Under the pieces are notes generated by a model that saw only the letters and a program-made list of their open reading frames with translations, had not been told where the DNA came from and ran no database searches. The position numbers and the translations under genes are program-made. Positions 38,282-46,412 of a stretch of DNA of 64,000 nt are shown here, in pieces (the stretch's first letter is position 1; each line of letters opens with the position of its first letter). The stretch comes from Tepidicella baoligensis (GTDB lineage: Bacteria > Pseudomonadota > Gammaproteobacteria > Burkholderiales > Burkholderiaceae_C), in the NCBI RefSeq assembly GCF_013432195.1, contig NZ_JACCDB010000002.1, positions 186,001 to 250,000 on the forward strand, given 5' to 3'.

Positions 38282-39640
38282 TTGGCGATAATGCCCCGAG
38301 ATTCTATGAATGCGCCCGCACAGGGAGAACTCCCGCCCACGCCCCACAACAACCCTCCGCGGATTGCGGTGGCCGATTTGCGCGTGGGTCATTACGTCCA
38401 TCTCGATCTCGGATGGATGGATCACCCCTTCGCGCGCAGCAGCTTCAAGATCACGAGCCTGCGCCAGATCGAAACCATCCGCAGCCTGGGGCTGACCGAG
38501 GTGCGCTACGCGCCCGAACGCAGCGACCCGGTGGTCACCGCGCCTGCCGATCATCCGCAGGCAGCGGCGGATGCAGCCGGCACCCCCGCCACCGAGGCCA
38601 GCGTCGCGCCCGCCCCCTCGGCAGCCAGCGACACACACCACCAGAGCGTACTGGACGCGCAACGGCAGGCACTCCAGCAATGCGAGCGCCGTTGCGCCGA
38701 GAGCAGCCGCGCCGTCAAGGCCGTGCTCGACCAGTTTCAAACGGCGCCTGAACAAGCCGGCCAAGCCTGCGCTCGGCTGATCCAGGGCATGGTGACACAG
38801 ATCCCCAGCCAGGAAGACGCCGTGTTGCGCCTGCTCGCCGAAGGGCACGGCGACCGCGCCACCCTACACGCCATGAACGTGACCGTGCTCAGCCTGCTGC
38901 TCGGACGCGCCATGGGCATGGCGGCCGAGGAGCTCGAAGCGCTGGGCGTGGCTGCCGTGCTGCACGACGTGGGCAAAGTCGAGCTGCCCGACCGCGTGCG
39001 CTTTCGTGACGACAGCTTCACCAGCGCCCATTTCAAGCTTTACCAAGAGCATGTCATGCACAGCGTGGCCTGGGGCCGACGCATGGGGCTGTCCACGGCG
39101 GCGTTGCTGGCCATCGCCCAACACCATGAAGCGGCCGACGGCTCGGGTTTTCCCAAGGGTCTCCATGAAGCTCAACTGTCGCCAGCAGCGCGCATTTTGG
39201 CACTGATCAACCGCTACGACGGTCTGTGCAACCCGCCCAACCCCCTGAAGGCATTGACGCCCCATGAAGCCCTGTCGCTGATCTTCGCGACCATGAAGCC
39301 ACGTTTCGAGCAGCAGACGCTCAACGCCTTTATCCGGATGATGGGTGTGTACCCGCCGGGCTCCGTCGTGCAGCTCACCGACGAGCGCTACGCGCTGGTG
39401 ATCTCGGTGAATTCGTCGCGGCCGCTCAAACCCCGGGTCATGGTGTACGACACCACCGTTGCTTGCGAGGACGCGCTGCTGCTGGATCTGCAGCAACACG
39501 AGGACCTGGGCATCCAGCGCAGCCTGCGCATCGAGCAATTGCCCCGGGCAGCACTGACCTATCTATCGCCCCGGCAGCGCATCTGCTACTACTTCGAACG
39601 CGCCGCACAGGCAACGGAGGTGTCGGAGACCATGGCATGA
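38282..39640 (+). CDS. HD-GYP domain protein, putative c-di-GMP phosphodiesterase
   Basis: The metal and signature motifs are intact: VLHDVGKVELPD, EHVMHSVAWGRRMG and AQHHEAADGSGFPKGL, where GFP replaces GYP. An N-terminal domain (VADLRVGHYVHLDLGWMDHPF) of the DUF3391 type and a coiled-coil linker precede it, and a C-terminal beta domain (VYPPGSVVQLTDERYALVI) follows. The length is 452 residues. Initiation is uncertain: GGAAGG lies eight bases before TTG 38282, while ATGs at 38291 and 38306 are the alternatives. The stop overlaps the start of the GGDEF-EAL gene as ATGA. Confidence 0.88.
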   Translation: MAIMPRDSMNAPAQGELPPTPHNNPPRIAVADLRVGHYVHLDLGWMDHPFARSSFKITSLRQIETIRSLGLTEVRYAPERSDPVVTAPADHPQAAADAAGTPATEASVAPAPSAASDTHHQSVLDAQRQALQQCERRCAESSRAVKAVLDQFQTAPEQAGQACARLIQGMVTQIPSQEDAVLRLLAEGHGDRATLHAMNVTVLSLLLGRAMGMAAEELEALGVAAVLHDVGKVELPDRVRFRDDSFTSAHFKLYQEHVMHSVAWGRRMGLSTAALLAIAQHHEAADGSGFPKGLHEAQLSPAARILALINRYDGLCNPPNPLKALTPHEALSLIFATMKPRFEQQTLNAFIRMMGVYPPGSVVQLTDERYALVISVNSSRPLKPRVMVYDTTVACEDALLLDLQQHEDLGIQRSLRIEQLPRAALTYLSPRQRICYYFERAAQATEVSETMA

Positions 39641-42054
39641 TCCCGCGGGACTGGACGGCTTTCATGGATCATCTGCTGGAAGCGATCTGGCTGGTCGATC
39701 CCGCGACCCAACGCGTCGTGGCAGCCAATACCGCGGCGGCGCGGCTGCAGCAACTCGATAGCGACGAGCTGGTGGACGCCTCGGTGCTGGAGCTGTCGGC
39801 CTCCCCGGAAGACCTGCTGTTCTGGCAAGGCCTGCGCAGCGGGGAACGGCTCACACTGCACTCGGAGACACTGCTGCGTCGTCGAGACGGCTCCACCGTA
39901 CGGGTGTTGCGTCACGCCACACCGGTGCAAAGCCCGGACGGTCAACTCCTCTACTTGGTGGCCATGCAGGACCACACCCTGCAACACCAGACGGAACAGA
40001 AACTCGAGGAGCTGCTGGCCGAGCTGCGCGCCACGCTGGAATCGACGGCCGACGGCATCCTGGTTTGCGACCTGGATGGACGCATCCGCGCCTTCAACCG
40101 CCTGTTCACGCAGCTGTGGGGCATCCCCGAAAACCTGCTCATACAAAAAGACGACTCGTCCATCTACACCTGGCTGGCCAGCCAGGTGACCGAGGCGATC
40201 GACTACCAGCGCAAGATCGGCGAACTGCTGCGCGCTCCCATGCTGGAAGCCACCGATGTGCTGATCCTGCAAACCGGGAGGGTCATCGAGCGCATCTCCA
40301 AACCCCAGCTCGCGCGGGGGCGGCCCATCGGACGGGTGTACGTGTTTCGCGACATCACCGAACGCACCGCGGCCGAAGCCCAGCTCAAACTGGCGGCCAA
40401 GGTCTTCGAGTCCAGCCTGGATGCCATTTTCATCACCGATCCGGCCTTCGGCATCCTCACCTGCAACCCGGCTGCGGAGCAGTTGACGCACGCCCGCGCC
40501 GACCAGCTGCGTGGCCGGCCCGCGCCCGATCTCTTCCACTCCCCCTCCCATCCACGCTGGCAGCAAGACCTGAATGAGCGGCTACAGCACTCCGGATTCT
40601 GGGAAGGGGAGATCTGGTATCGCCGGTCAGACCAGTCGGCGGTGGCGCTTCAGGCCTCCTGGGTGGTGCTCAAAGACCCCCATGGTCATCCGCTCAACAC
40701 CATCCTGTTCGTCAAGGACCTGTCGGAAAAGCTGGCGGCGCAGCAGCGCATCGAGCAATTGGCCTATACCGACGCCCTCACCGGGCTGCCCAACCGGCTG
40801 ATGCTCACCGAACGGGTGAATCACGCGATCCGCGTGGCCGAACGCAACGGACAGGGGTTTGCCGTCCTGTTCCTTGACCTGGACCGCTTCAAGAGCATCA
40901 ACGACTCGCTCGGCCATCTGTTCGGCGACATGGTCCTGATCGAGATCGCCTCCCGGCTGAAGCAATGTCTGCGCCAGACCGACACGCTGTGCCGACTCGG
41001 CGGCGACGAGTTTGTCATCCACCTGCATGACGCCGACGAAAGCGGCGCCGAAATCACCGCCCAACGCATCATCGATGCGGTGATCCGGCCGGTCGAAATC
41101 GAGGGCATGAGTTTCAACCTGTCGTGCAGCGTCGGGATCGCCATGTACCCCAGCGACGGCGAGACGCTCGACGAGCTGATCCAACACGCCGACACGGCGA
41201 TGTATCAGGTCAAGGATCGTGGCAAAGGTCATTACCGTTTCTACCGTCCCCAGATGAATGCCGACCTGCTGTCGCGCATCCAGCTCGACCATGCCATGCG
41301 TGAGGGCCTGGAGCGTCACGAGTTCGTGCTGCACTACCAACCACGGGTTTGTGTCCGTTCCGGCGAGCTGCGTGCCTGTGAGGCATTGGTGCGCTGGAAC
41401 CACCCAGACAAAGGACTGGTGCTGCCGGGCATGTTCATCACCGTGGCCGAGGAGACCGGCTTCATCGTGAAGTTGGGCCAGTGGGTGCTGGAAGAAGGTA
41501 TTCGACAGGCCGCGGCGTGGCTGCGCCAGGGCACACCGTGCCAGGTGGCGGTGAACGTGTCGGCCCTGCAGTTTCAGCAAGCCGGCTTGGTGGACGGGGT
41601 GGCGCAGGCCCTGCGCACACATGGGCTGCCGGCGCACCTGCTCGAACTCGAGCTCACCGAATCCATCCTGATCCGAGACGCCGAGGAGGCGCTGGCCCGC
41701 CTGCAGGCCCTGGCCGATCTGGGGGTTCACCTGTCGCTCGACGACTTCGGCACCGGCTACTCCAGCCTCACCTACCTGAAACGATTCCCCCTGCACACGC
41801 TCAAGATCGACCGCACCTTCATCGCCTCACTGCAAGAAGACGAGGCCGATGCCGCCATCGTGTCGGCCATCATCCAGATGGGGCATGCAATGCACATGCA
41901 GGTGGTGGCCGAGGGGGTCGAGCGCGTCGATCAGCATCAGCGGCTGCGGGCCCTGGGCTGCGACCACTTCCAAGGCTTTCTGTTTTCGCATGCGGTCCCC
42001 GCCGACACGTTCGGCCAGGCGCTGCAACGCGGCGAACTGCATTACAAGGGCTGA
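39637..42054 (+). CDS. PAS-GGDEF-EAL protein, bifunctional c-di-GMP enzyme
   Basis: An 805-residue cytosolic protein with three PAS domains (about 5-115, 130-240 and 250-375), a GGDEF domain (about 380-545) and an EAL domain (about 560-800). Both catalytic signatures look intact: LGGDEF for the cyclase and EALVRW plus DDFGTGYSS for the phosphodiesterase. No transmembrane segment is seen. The start ATG overlaps the HD-GYP stop, so a c-di-GMP phosphodiesterase and this bifunctional enzyme are made together. PAS ligands are unknown. The last 13 bases overlap the convergent TlpA gene. Confidence 0.93.
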   Translation: MIPRDWTAFMDHLLEAIWLVDPATQRVVAANTAAARLQQLDSDELVDASVLELSASPEDLLFWQGLRSGERLTLHSETLLRRRDGSTVRVLRHATPVQSPDGQLLYLVAMQDHTLQHQTEQKLEELLAELRATLESTADGILVCDLDGRIRAFNRLFTQLWGIPENLLIQKDDSSIYTWLASQVTEAIDYQRKIGELLRAPMLEATDVLILQTGRVIERISKPQLARGRPIGRVYVFRDITERTAAEAQLKLAAKVFESSLDAIFITDPAFGILTCNPAAEQLTHARADQLRGRPAPDLFHSPSHPRWQQDLNERLQHSGFWEGEIWYRRSDQSAVALQASWVVLKDPHGHPLNTILFVKDLSEKLAAQQRIEQLAYTDALTGLPNRLMLTERVNHAIRVAERNGQGFAVLFLDLDRFKSINDSLGHLFGDMVLIEIASRLKQCLRQTDTLCRLGGDEFVIHLHDADESGAEITAQRIIDAVIRPVEIEGMSFNLSCSVGIAMYPSDGETLDELIQHADTAMYQVKDRGKGHYRFYRPQMNADLLSRIQLDHAMREGLERHEFVLHYQPRVCVRSGELRACEALVRWNHPDKGLVLPGMFITVAEETGFIVKLGQWVLEEGIRQAAAWLRQGTPCQVAVNVSALQFQQAGLVDGVAQALRTHGLPAHLLELELTESILIRDAEEALARLQALADLGVHLSLDDFGTGYSSLTYLKRFPLHTLKIDRTFIASLQEDEADAAIVSAIIQMGHAMHMQVVAEGVERVDQHQRLRALGCDHFQGFLFSHAVPADTFGQALQRGELHYKG

Positions 42055-42563
42055 GCCCAGGCCACCAGGTCCTCGGGCTTGACCTGCCCGATCTTGCGGT
42101 GGGCGATTTCACCCTGGGCGTCGAATACCACGGTAAAGGGCAGGCCCCCGTTCGGGTTGCCCAGTTGTCTGCTCAACTCGGTACCCCCCAGACCGGCCAT
42201 GCCGATCGGGAAATCCACCGGCCAACGCTGCAGGAATTGGCGCACCGCGCTGGGCTGATCGACCGCCAGCCCCAGCACCGTCCAGCCATCGGCACGCCGC
42301 TCCCGGTAAAAGGTGTTGAGCATAGGCATCTCCTCCACACAGGGTGGGCACCAGGTGGCCCAGAAATTGAGCAGCAGCGGGCGGCCCTTGAATTGTTGCA
42401 TCGCCACGGGCTGGCCTTCGGGGCTGTCCCAGGTGTGCTGCCACAGGGCTTGCAGGGCGCCGTCCTGCACCGCGTGCGGCTGAAAACGCCACCAGGCCCA
42501 GCCAGCCCCGGCCAAGCCGGCCACGGCGGCCACGCCACCGGTCAGAAAATGTCGTTTGTTCAT
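42042..42563 (-). CDS. TlpA/ResA-like thioredoxin family protein
   Basis: A 173-residue protein with an N-terminal twin-Arg-free signal or anchor (KRHFLTGGVAAVAGLAGAGW) and a thioredoxin fold with WCPPC in LNFWATWCPPCVEEMP. The later cis-Pro is in GGLPFTVVFD. Such periplasmic reductants serve cytochrome c maturation or oxidative repair; the partner is not indicated here. Its start overlaps the stop of the upstream unknown gene by four bases. Confidence 0.88.
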   Translation of the reverse strand: MNKRHFLTGGVAAVAGLAGAGWAWWRFQPHAVQDGALQALWQHTWDSPEGQPVAMQQFKGRPLLLNFWATWCPPCVEEMPMLNTFYRERRADGWTVLGLAVDQPSAVRQFLQRWPVDFPIGMAGLGGTELSRQLGNPNGGLPFTVVFDAQGEIAHRKIGQVKPEDLVAWAQPL

Positions 42564-43162
42564 GGGGTATCGGATTCGCTGGCGTCCAGCAAGTTTCTGA
42601 GGGCCACGGCATCGCCACGGGGCTTGCGGCCCAGCTCGTCGGGCAACAGAGCACCCCGCTGGGCACGGCCGTCGTTGACCAGCAGGTGCAGGCCCACCCA
42701 GTCCTGCAAGGGTTCGCAGCGCACCTGCAGGCTGAGCGCCTCCACCGGCTGGCCGTGGAGCCCTTTGACGGTGGTGGCATCATATTCCACATTGCGGTTG
42801 ATCAGCGCGAGCTCCACGGCCTTGGGGTCGTCGCTGAAGACCTGCAGGTAGATATCGCTCAAGCGAGTGGCCGTGCCGTGCCACACCGCACCGCCCACCA
42901 GGGGAGAAAACTCGGCGAGCCGCTCCATCCACAGCAAGGCCAGCTCGCGCAGGGCTCGCAACTCGCGGGGTTGCGTGTCGGCATGAAACAGGGCGATGTG
43001 TTCACGCACGGCGGCCTCCACGGCGGGATTACCGGGCAGGGCGGTACGCGACGGTAGGCCGAGCACCTTGAGCGCACGCACCTTGGCCTGACCGTAGTCC
43101 ATGCCTTCATCGACCACGAGCGCGGCCGCGGCTTGGGCAATTTCCTGCTGCAGCGTGTTCAT
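42560..43162 (-). CDS. Conserved hypothetical protein of unknown function
   Basis: I do not recognise a domain. The 200-residue protein is soluble, mostly helical at the start (TLQQEIAQAAAALVVDEGMDYGQAKVRALKVLG) and acidic toward the end, with no signal peptide. The ATG at 43162 gives MNTLQQ with GAGGAT-type purines far upstream. It is coupled to the TlpA gene through a four-base overlap and is divergent from mpl with 49 bases between starts. The same neighbourhood next to mpl suggests a conserved Burkholderiales gene, but that is from memory. Confidence 0.7.
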   Translation of the reverse strand: MNTLQQEIAQAAAALVVDEGMDYGQAKVRALKVLGLPSRTALPGNPAVEAAVREHIALFHADTQPRELRALRELALLWMERLAEFSPLVGGAVWHGTATRLSDIYLQVFSDDPKAVELALINRNVEYDATTVKGLHGQPVEALSLQVRCEPLQDWVGLHLLVNDGRAQRGALLPDELGRKPRGDAVALRNLLDASESDTP

Positions 43163-43211
43163 GGGGAGGATTGTCCCTGATCCGCCTCCTTGGCGCCCCG
43201 ATAATGCGGGG

Positions 43212-44633
43212 ATGCACATACACATCCTCGGCATTTGCGGCACCTTCATGGGCGGCGTGGCAGCCCTGGCACGGGAAGCCGGACACCGTGTCACCGGCTG
43301 CGATGCCGGCGTCTATCCCCCAATGAGCGAGCAGTTGCGCGCGCTCGGCATCGAGCTGATCGAAGGCTATGGCGCAGACCAGATGGCGCTGCAGCCCGAC
43401 GTGTTCGTGGTGGGCAACGTGGTGTCGCGGGCCCGACTGCCAGACGGCTCGCCGAAGTTCCCACTGATGGAGGCCATCCTCGACGCGGGCGCCCGCTACA
43501 CCAGCGGGCCCCAGTGGATGAGCGAACACATCCTGCACGGCCGGCACGTGCTGGCGGTGGCCGGCACCCATGGCAAGACCACCACCACCGCCATGCTGGC
43601 CTGGATCCTCGAAGCGGCGGGCCTGCAACCGGGTTTTCTGGTGGGAGGGGTGCCGCTGAACTTCGGGCTTTCGGCACGGCTGGGTGCGGGCACCCCGTTC
43701 GTGATCGAGGCCGACGAATACGACACCGCCTTCTTCGACAAGCGCAGCAAGTTCGTGCATTACCGCCCACGCACGGCCGTGCTCAACAACCTGGAATTCG
43801 ACCATGCCGACATCTTCGACGACCTGGCCGCGATCGAACGCCAGTTCCACCACCTGGTGCGCACCGTGCCGGCCAGCGGGCGGGTGGTGTACAACGCGCT
43901 GGAAGAAAGCCTGACGCGGGTGCTGCACCAGGGCTGCTGGAGCGAGCAACGCAGCTTTGGCGCCGCGGTCAGCGACTTCACGGCCGAAGGTGAACCCGGT
44001 GACTTCACGGTACTGCACCATGGTGAGCGATGCGGGCAGGTGCGCTGGGCGTTGAGCGGCCAGCACAACCAGCTCAATGCCCTGGCCGCGATCGCTGCCG
44101 CGGAACACCTGGGCGTGCCGGTGGCACAGGCCTGCGAAGCCCTGGCGCGGTTTCAGAACGTGCGCCGCCGCATGGAGGTGCGCGGACGGGTGGACACCCC
44201 GGCAGATGCCATCACCGTGTACGACGACTTTGCCCACCACCCCACCGCCATCCGCACCACGGTGGACGGGTTGCGCCGCCAGCTCGACCAGACGGCAGCG
44301 CAGCGCTGCCGCATTCTCGCCGTGTTCGAGCCGCGCTCCAACACCATGAAGCTGGGCACCATGAAAGCACAACTGCCCTGGAGCCTGGAACACGCCGATC
44401 TGGCTTTCTGCCACAGCGGGGGCCTGGGTTGGGATGCCGCCGAGGCGCTCGCCCCCATGGGCCCCCGGGCCCGAGTCGCCAACGATATCGACACCCTGGT
44501 GGCCCAGGTGGTGGATGCAGCCCTGCCCGGCGATCAGGTGCTGTGCATGAGCAATGGCGGCTTCGGGGGCATCCACCAGAAGCTGCTGGACGCCCTGCAG
44601 CGCCGTTGGCGCACCGTCGGCGTCAGTAGCTGA
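43212..44633 (+). CDS. mpl: UDP-N-acetylmuramate:L-alanyl-gamma-D-glutamyl-meso-diaminopimelate ligase
   Basis: Mpl recycles murein tripeptide by ligating it to UDP-MurNAc. It is a Mur-ligase fold protein of 473 residues. HIHILGICGTFMGGVA is the UDP-binding loop, GTHGKTTTTAML the ATP loop, EADEYDTAFFDKRSKF the substrate and carbamate-lysine region, and DDFAHHPTAIRTT the C-terminal domain. The EADEYD..FFDKRSKF block separates Mpl from MurC. Confidence 0.96.
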   Translation: MHIHILGICGTFMGGVAALAREAGHRVTGCDAGVYPPMSEQLRALGIELIEGYGADQMALQPDVFVVGNVVSRARLPDGSPKFPLMEAILDAGARYTSGPQWMSEHILHGRHVLAVAGTHGKTTTTAMLAWILEAAGLQPGFLVGGVPLNFGLSARLGAGTPFVIEADEYDTAFFDKRSKFVHYRPRTAVLNNLEFDHADIFDDLAAIERQFHHLVRTVPASGRVVYNALEESLTRVLHQGCWSEQRSFGAAVSDFTAEGEPGDFTVLHHGERCGQVRWALSGQHNQLNALAAIAAAEHLGVPVAQACEALARFQNVRRRMEVRGRVDTPADAITVYDDFAHHPTAIRTTVDGLRRQLDQTAAQRCRILAVFEPRSNTMKLGTMKAQLPWSLEHADLAFCHSGGLGWDAAEALAPMGPRARVANDIDTLVAQVVDAALPGDQVLCMSNGGFGGIHQKLLDALQRRWRTVGVSS

Positions 44634-44943
44634 CGGTCAGGCTGGGCACGTCGATGTGCACCACCGGCTTGGCCAGCATGGCGCTGACGGCCTTGGCAAA
44701 CACCTGAGCCCACGGCCGGTAGGCCTCCTCGGCGAACCGGCTTTCGCCCACCGCCTGGGCAATGGCCACCACCTTGTCGGCCAGCAGCACCTTGCCCGTC
44801 AGGCGCAGAGGCTCGCAACCGAGATCGGTGAACTGCTGGTCCAGCCAGGCGCGCGCCATCTCGTGCGGCATGGGCTGCACCTCCTCCAGATCGAAGGTGT
44901 AACGCCTCGCGTCTCCCCAGCTGACGATGACTTGGCTGCGCAT
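44623..44943 (-). CDS. Conserved hypothetical protein, 106 residues
   Basis: A small soluble protein (MRSQVIVSWGDARRYTFDLEEVQPMPHE in two blocks, then a helical middle and a beta tail VVHIDVPSLTVSY). No domain or motif was recognised. It overlaps the convergent mpl gene by 11 bases and lies 70 bases downstream of aroG on the same strand, so it may be the second gene of the aroG transcript. Confidence 0.65.
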   Translation of the reverse strand: MRSQVIVSWGDARRYTFDLEEVQPMPHEMARAWLDQQFTDLGCEPLRLTGKVLLADKVVAIAQAVGESRFAEEAYRPWAQVFAKAVSAMLAKPVVHIDVPSLTVSY

Positions 44944-45013
44944 GGATCAGGACTCCTGTGGGTATGGATACTCAGTCGGGTAGGCCCGATTGTGCCGTCG
45001 CGGCCGCCGTCCA

Positions 45014-46153
45014 TCAACCCTTGCCGACGGCTTTGCTCCGGCGAGCCTGCACCGCATCGGACAAGCCTTGCAACAACTGCACGGATTGGTCCCAGTCGAT
45101 GCAGGCGTCGGTGATGCTCTGGCCGTATTTCAGCGTGTTGACGTCGTCTTTGCCGGGCGTGAACTTCTGGGCCCCGGCCTTGAGATGGCTTTCCACCATC
45201 ACCCCGAAGATGCGACGCGATCCCCCTGCGATCTGCCGGCCGACGTCAGCGGCCACCTCCAGCTGCTTGTCGTGCTGCTTGCTGCTGTTGGCGTGGCTGC
45301 AATCCACCATCAGCGTGGCTGGCAGCTTGGCGGCTTCCAGATCGGCACACGCCTGGGCCACGCTGTCGGCGTCGTAGTTGGGGACCTTGCCGCCGCGCAG
45401 AATGACGTGACAGTCCGGATTGCCCTTGGTTTGGACGATGGCGACCTGGCCGTTCTTGTGCACCGACAGGAAATGGTGTCCCCGGCTGGCGGCCTGAATG
45501 GCGTCGGTGGCGATGCGGATGTTGCCATCGGTGCCATTCTTGAAACCGATCGGTGCCGACAGGCCCGAGGCCAGCTCGCGGTGCACCTGGCTTTCCGTGG
45601 TGCGGGCCCCGATGGCTCCCCAGGAGATCAAGTCACCGATGTACTGCGGGCTGATCACGTCCAGGAATTCGCTGGCGGCTGGCAAGCCGATGCGATTGAT
45701 CTCGATGAGCAATTGGCGTGCGATGCGCAGGCCCTCGTCGATGCGGAAGCTGCCGTCCAGGTAGGGATCGTTGATCAGACCTTTCCACCCCACGGTGGTG
45801 CGTGGCTTCTCGAAATAGACCCGCATCACGATTTCCAGCGTGTCTTTGTGAAGGTCGCGCATCTCTTTGAGCCGGCGGGCGTAATCCATGGCCGCAGCCG
45901 GGTCGTGGATGGAGCACGGCCCAATGACCACCAGCAGGCGGTCATCCTTGCCATGCAACATCTGGTGGATGCTCTTGCGGGTGTCGCTGATGAGTTGCTC
46001 CACTGCGGTGCCGCGAATGGGGAAGAAGCGAATCAGGTGTTCAGGCGGGGGAAGCACGGTGATGTCCTCGATGCGTTGGTCGTCGGTCTGGCCGGTGCGG
46101 TCGGAGGGGCGCGCATACCAGACATCGGTCGCTGCGGTGGCGGCTTTGCTCAT
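45014..46153 (-). CDS. aroG: 3-deoxy-7-phosphoheptulonate (DAHP) synthase, class I
   Basis: AroG condenses phosphoenolpyruvate and erythrose-4-phosphate, the entry step to the shikimate pathway. This is an AroFGH-type enzyme of 379 residues: VIGPCSIHDPAAAMDYA, MRVYFEKPRTTVGWKG, IGARTTESQVHRELASG, KNGTDG, and the metal ligands in VDCSHANSSK and GVMVESHL. The start ATG has AGGAG six bases upstream. Expression is very likely controlled by the leader-peptide attenuator directly in front of it. Which amino acid inhibits the enzyme cannot be decided from sequence alone. Confidence 0.96.
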   Translation of the reverse strand: MSKAATAATDVWYARPSDRTGQTDDQRIEDITVLPPPEHLIRFFPIRGTAVEQLISDTRKSIHQMLHGKDDRLLVVIGPCSIHDPAAAMDYARRLKEMRDLHKDTLEIVMRVYFEKPRTTVGWKGLINDPYLDGSFRIDEGLRIARQLLIEINRIGLPAASEFLDVISPQYIGDLISWGAIGARTTESQVHRELASGLSAPIGFKNGTDGNIRIATDAIQAASRGHHFLSVHKNGQVAIVQTKGNPDCHVILRGGKVPNYDADSVAQACADLEAAKLPATLMVDCSHANSSKQHDKQLEVAADVGRQIAGGSRRIFGVMVESHLKAGAQKFTPGKDDVNTLKYGQSITDACIDWDQSVQLLQGLSDAVQARRSKAVGKG

Positions 46154-46194
46154 CGTGAACTCCTGAAAAAACCAATGGTGAAAGAATGGGGGGT

Positions 46195-46226
46195 AAAAAA
46201 AAAACCGCCGGTGGTGACCGACGGTT
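46195..46226 (-). terminator. Attenuator terminator in the aroG leader
   Basis: On the minus strand AACCGTCGGT (46226-46217) and ACCGGCGGTT (46212-46203) form a 10-bp stem with one G-U-type pair and a CACC loop. Ten T residues follow (46204-46195). The upstream segment ACCGACGG (46279-46272) is perfectly complementary to CCGTCGGT (46224-46217) in the 5' arm. It would form the competing antiterminator when the ribosome stalls on the leader peptide's aromatic codons. Confidence 0.85.
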
Positions 46227-46246
46227 GGGGGGAGGCTTTGCGCTTT

Positions 46247-46327
46247 TCAGGGCCAGATCCAGCTCTCTCTTCCGTCGGTGACGCGTGAGAACCAAAAATA
46301 GGCAAAGTAAAAGCGAGCGGCTTTCAT
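46247..46327 (-). CDS. Aromatic-rich leader peptide of aroG (attenuation)
   Basis: The 26-codon open frame begins MKAARFYFAYFWFS and ends SWIWP then TGA. Nine of 26 residues are aromatic: four Phe, two Tyr and three Trp. Seven of them fall in the eight-residue run FYFAYFWF. The antiterminator half ACCGACGG starts 10 bases after that run, so a ribosome stalled there for Phe, Tyr or Trp-tRNA would leave it free. No clear SD is visible. A TACATT box with an extended -10 TG lies so close upstream that the ORF could be leaderless. Confidence 0.8.
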   Translation of the reverse strand: MKAARFYFAYFWFSRVTDGRESWIWP

Positions 46328-46412
46328 GTGAACCAATGTACCACAAACCTCATGACAAGGCGCTGACAACTGGCCCTGCTTGTGGGGCGGATGCGACGAA
46401 CGAACCTCGCCC

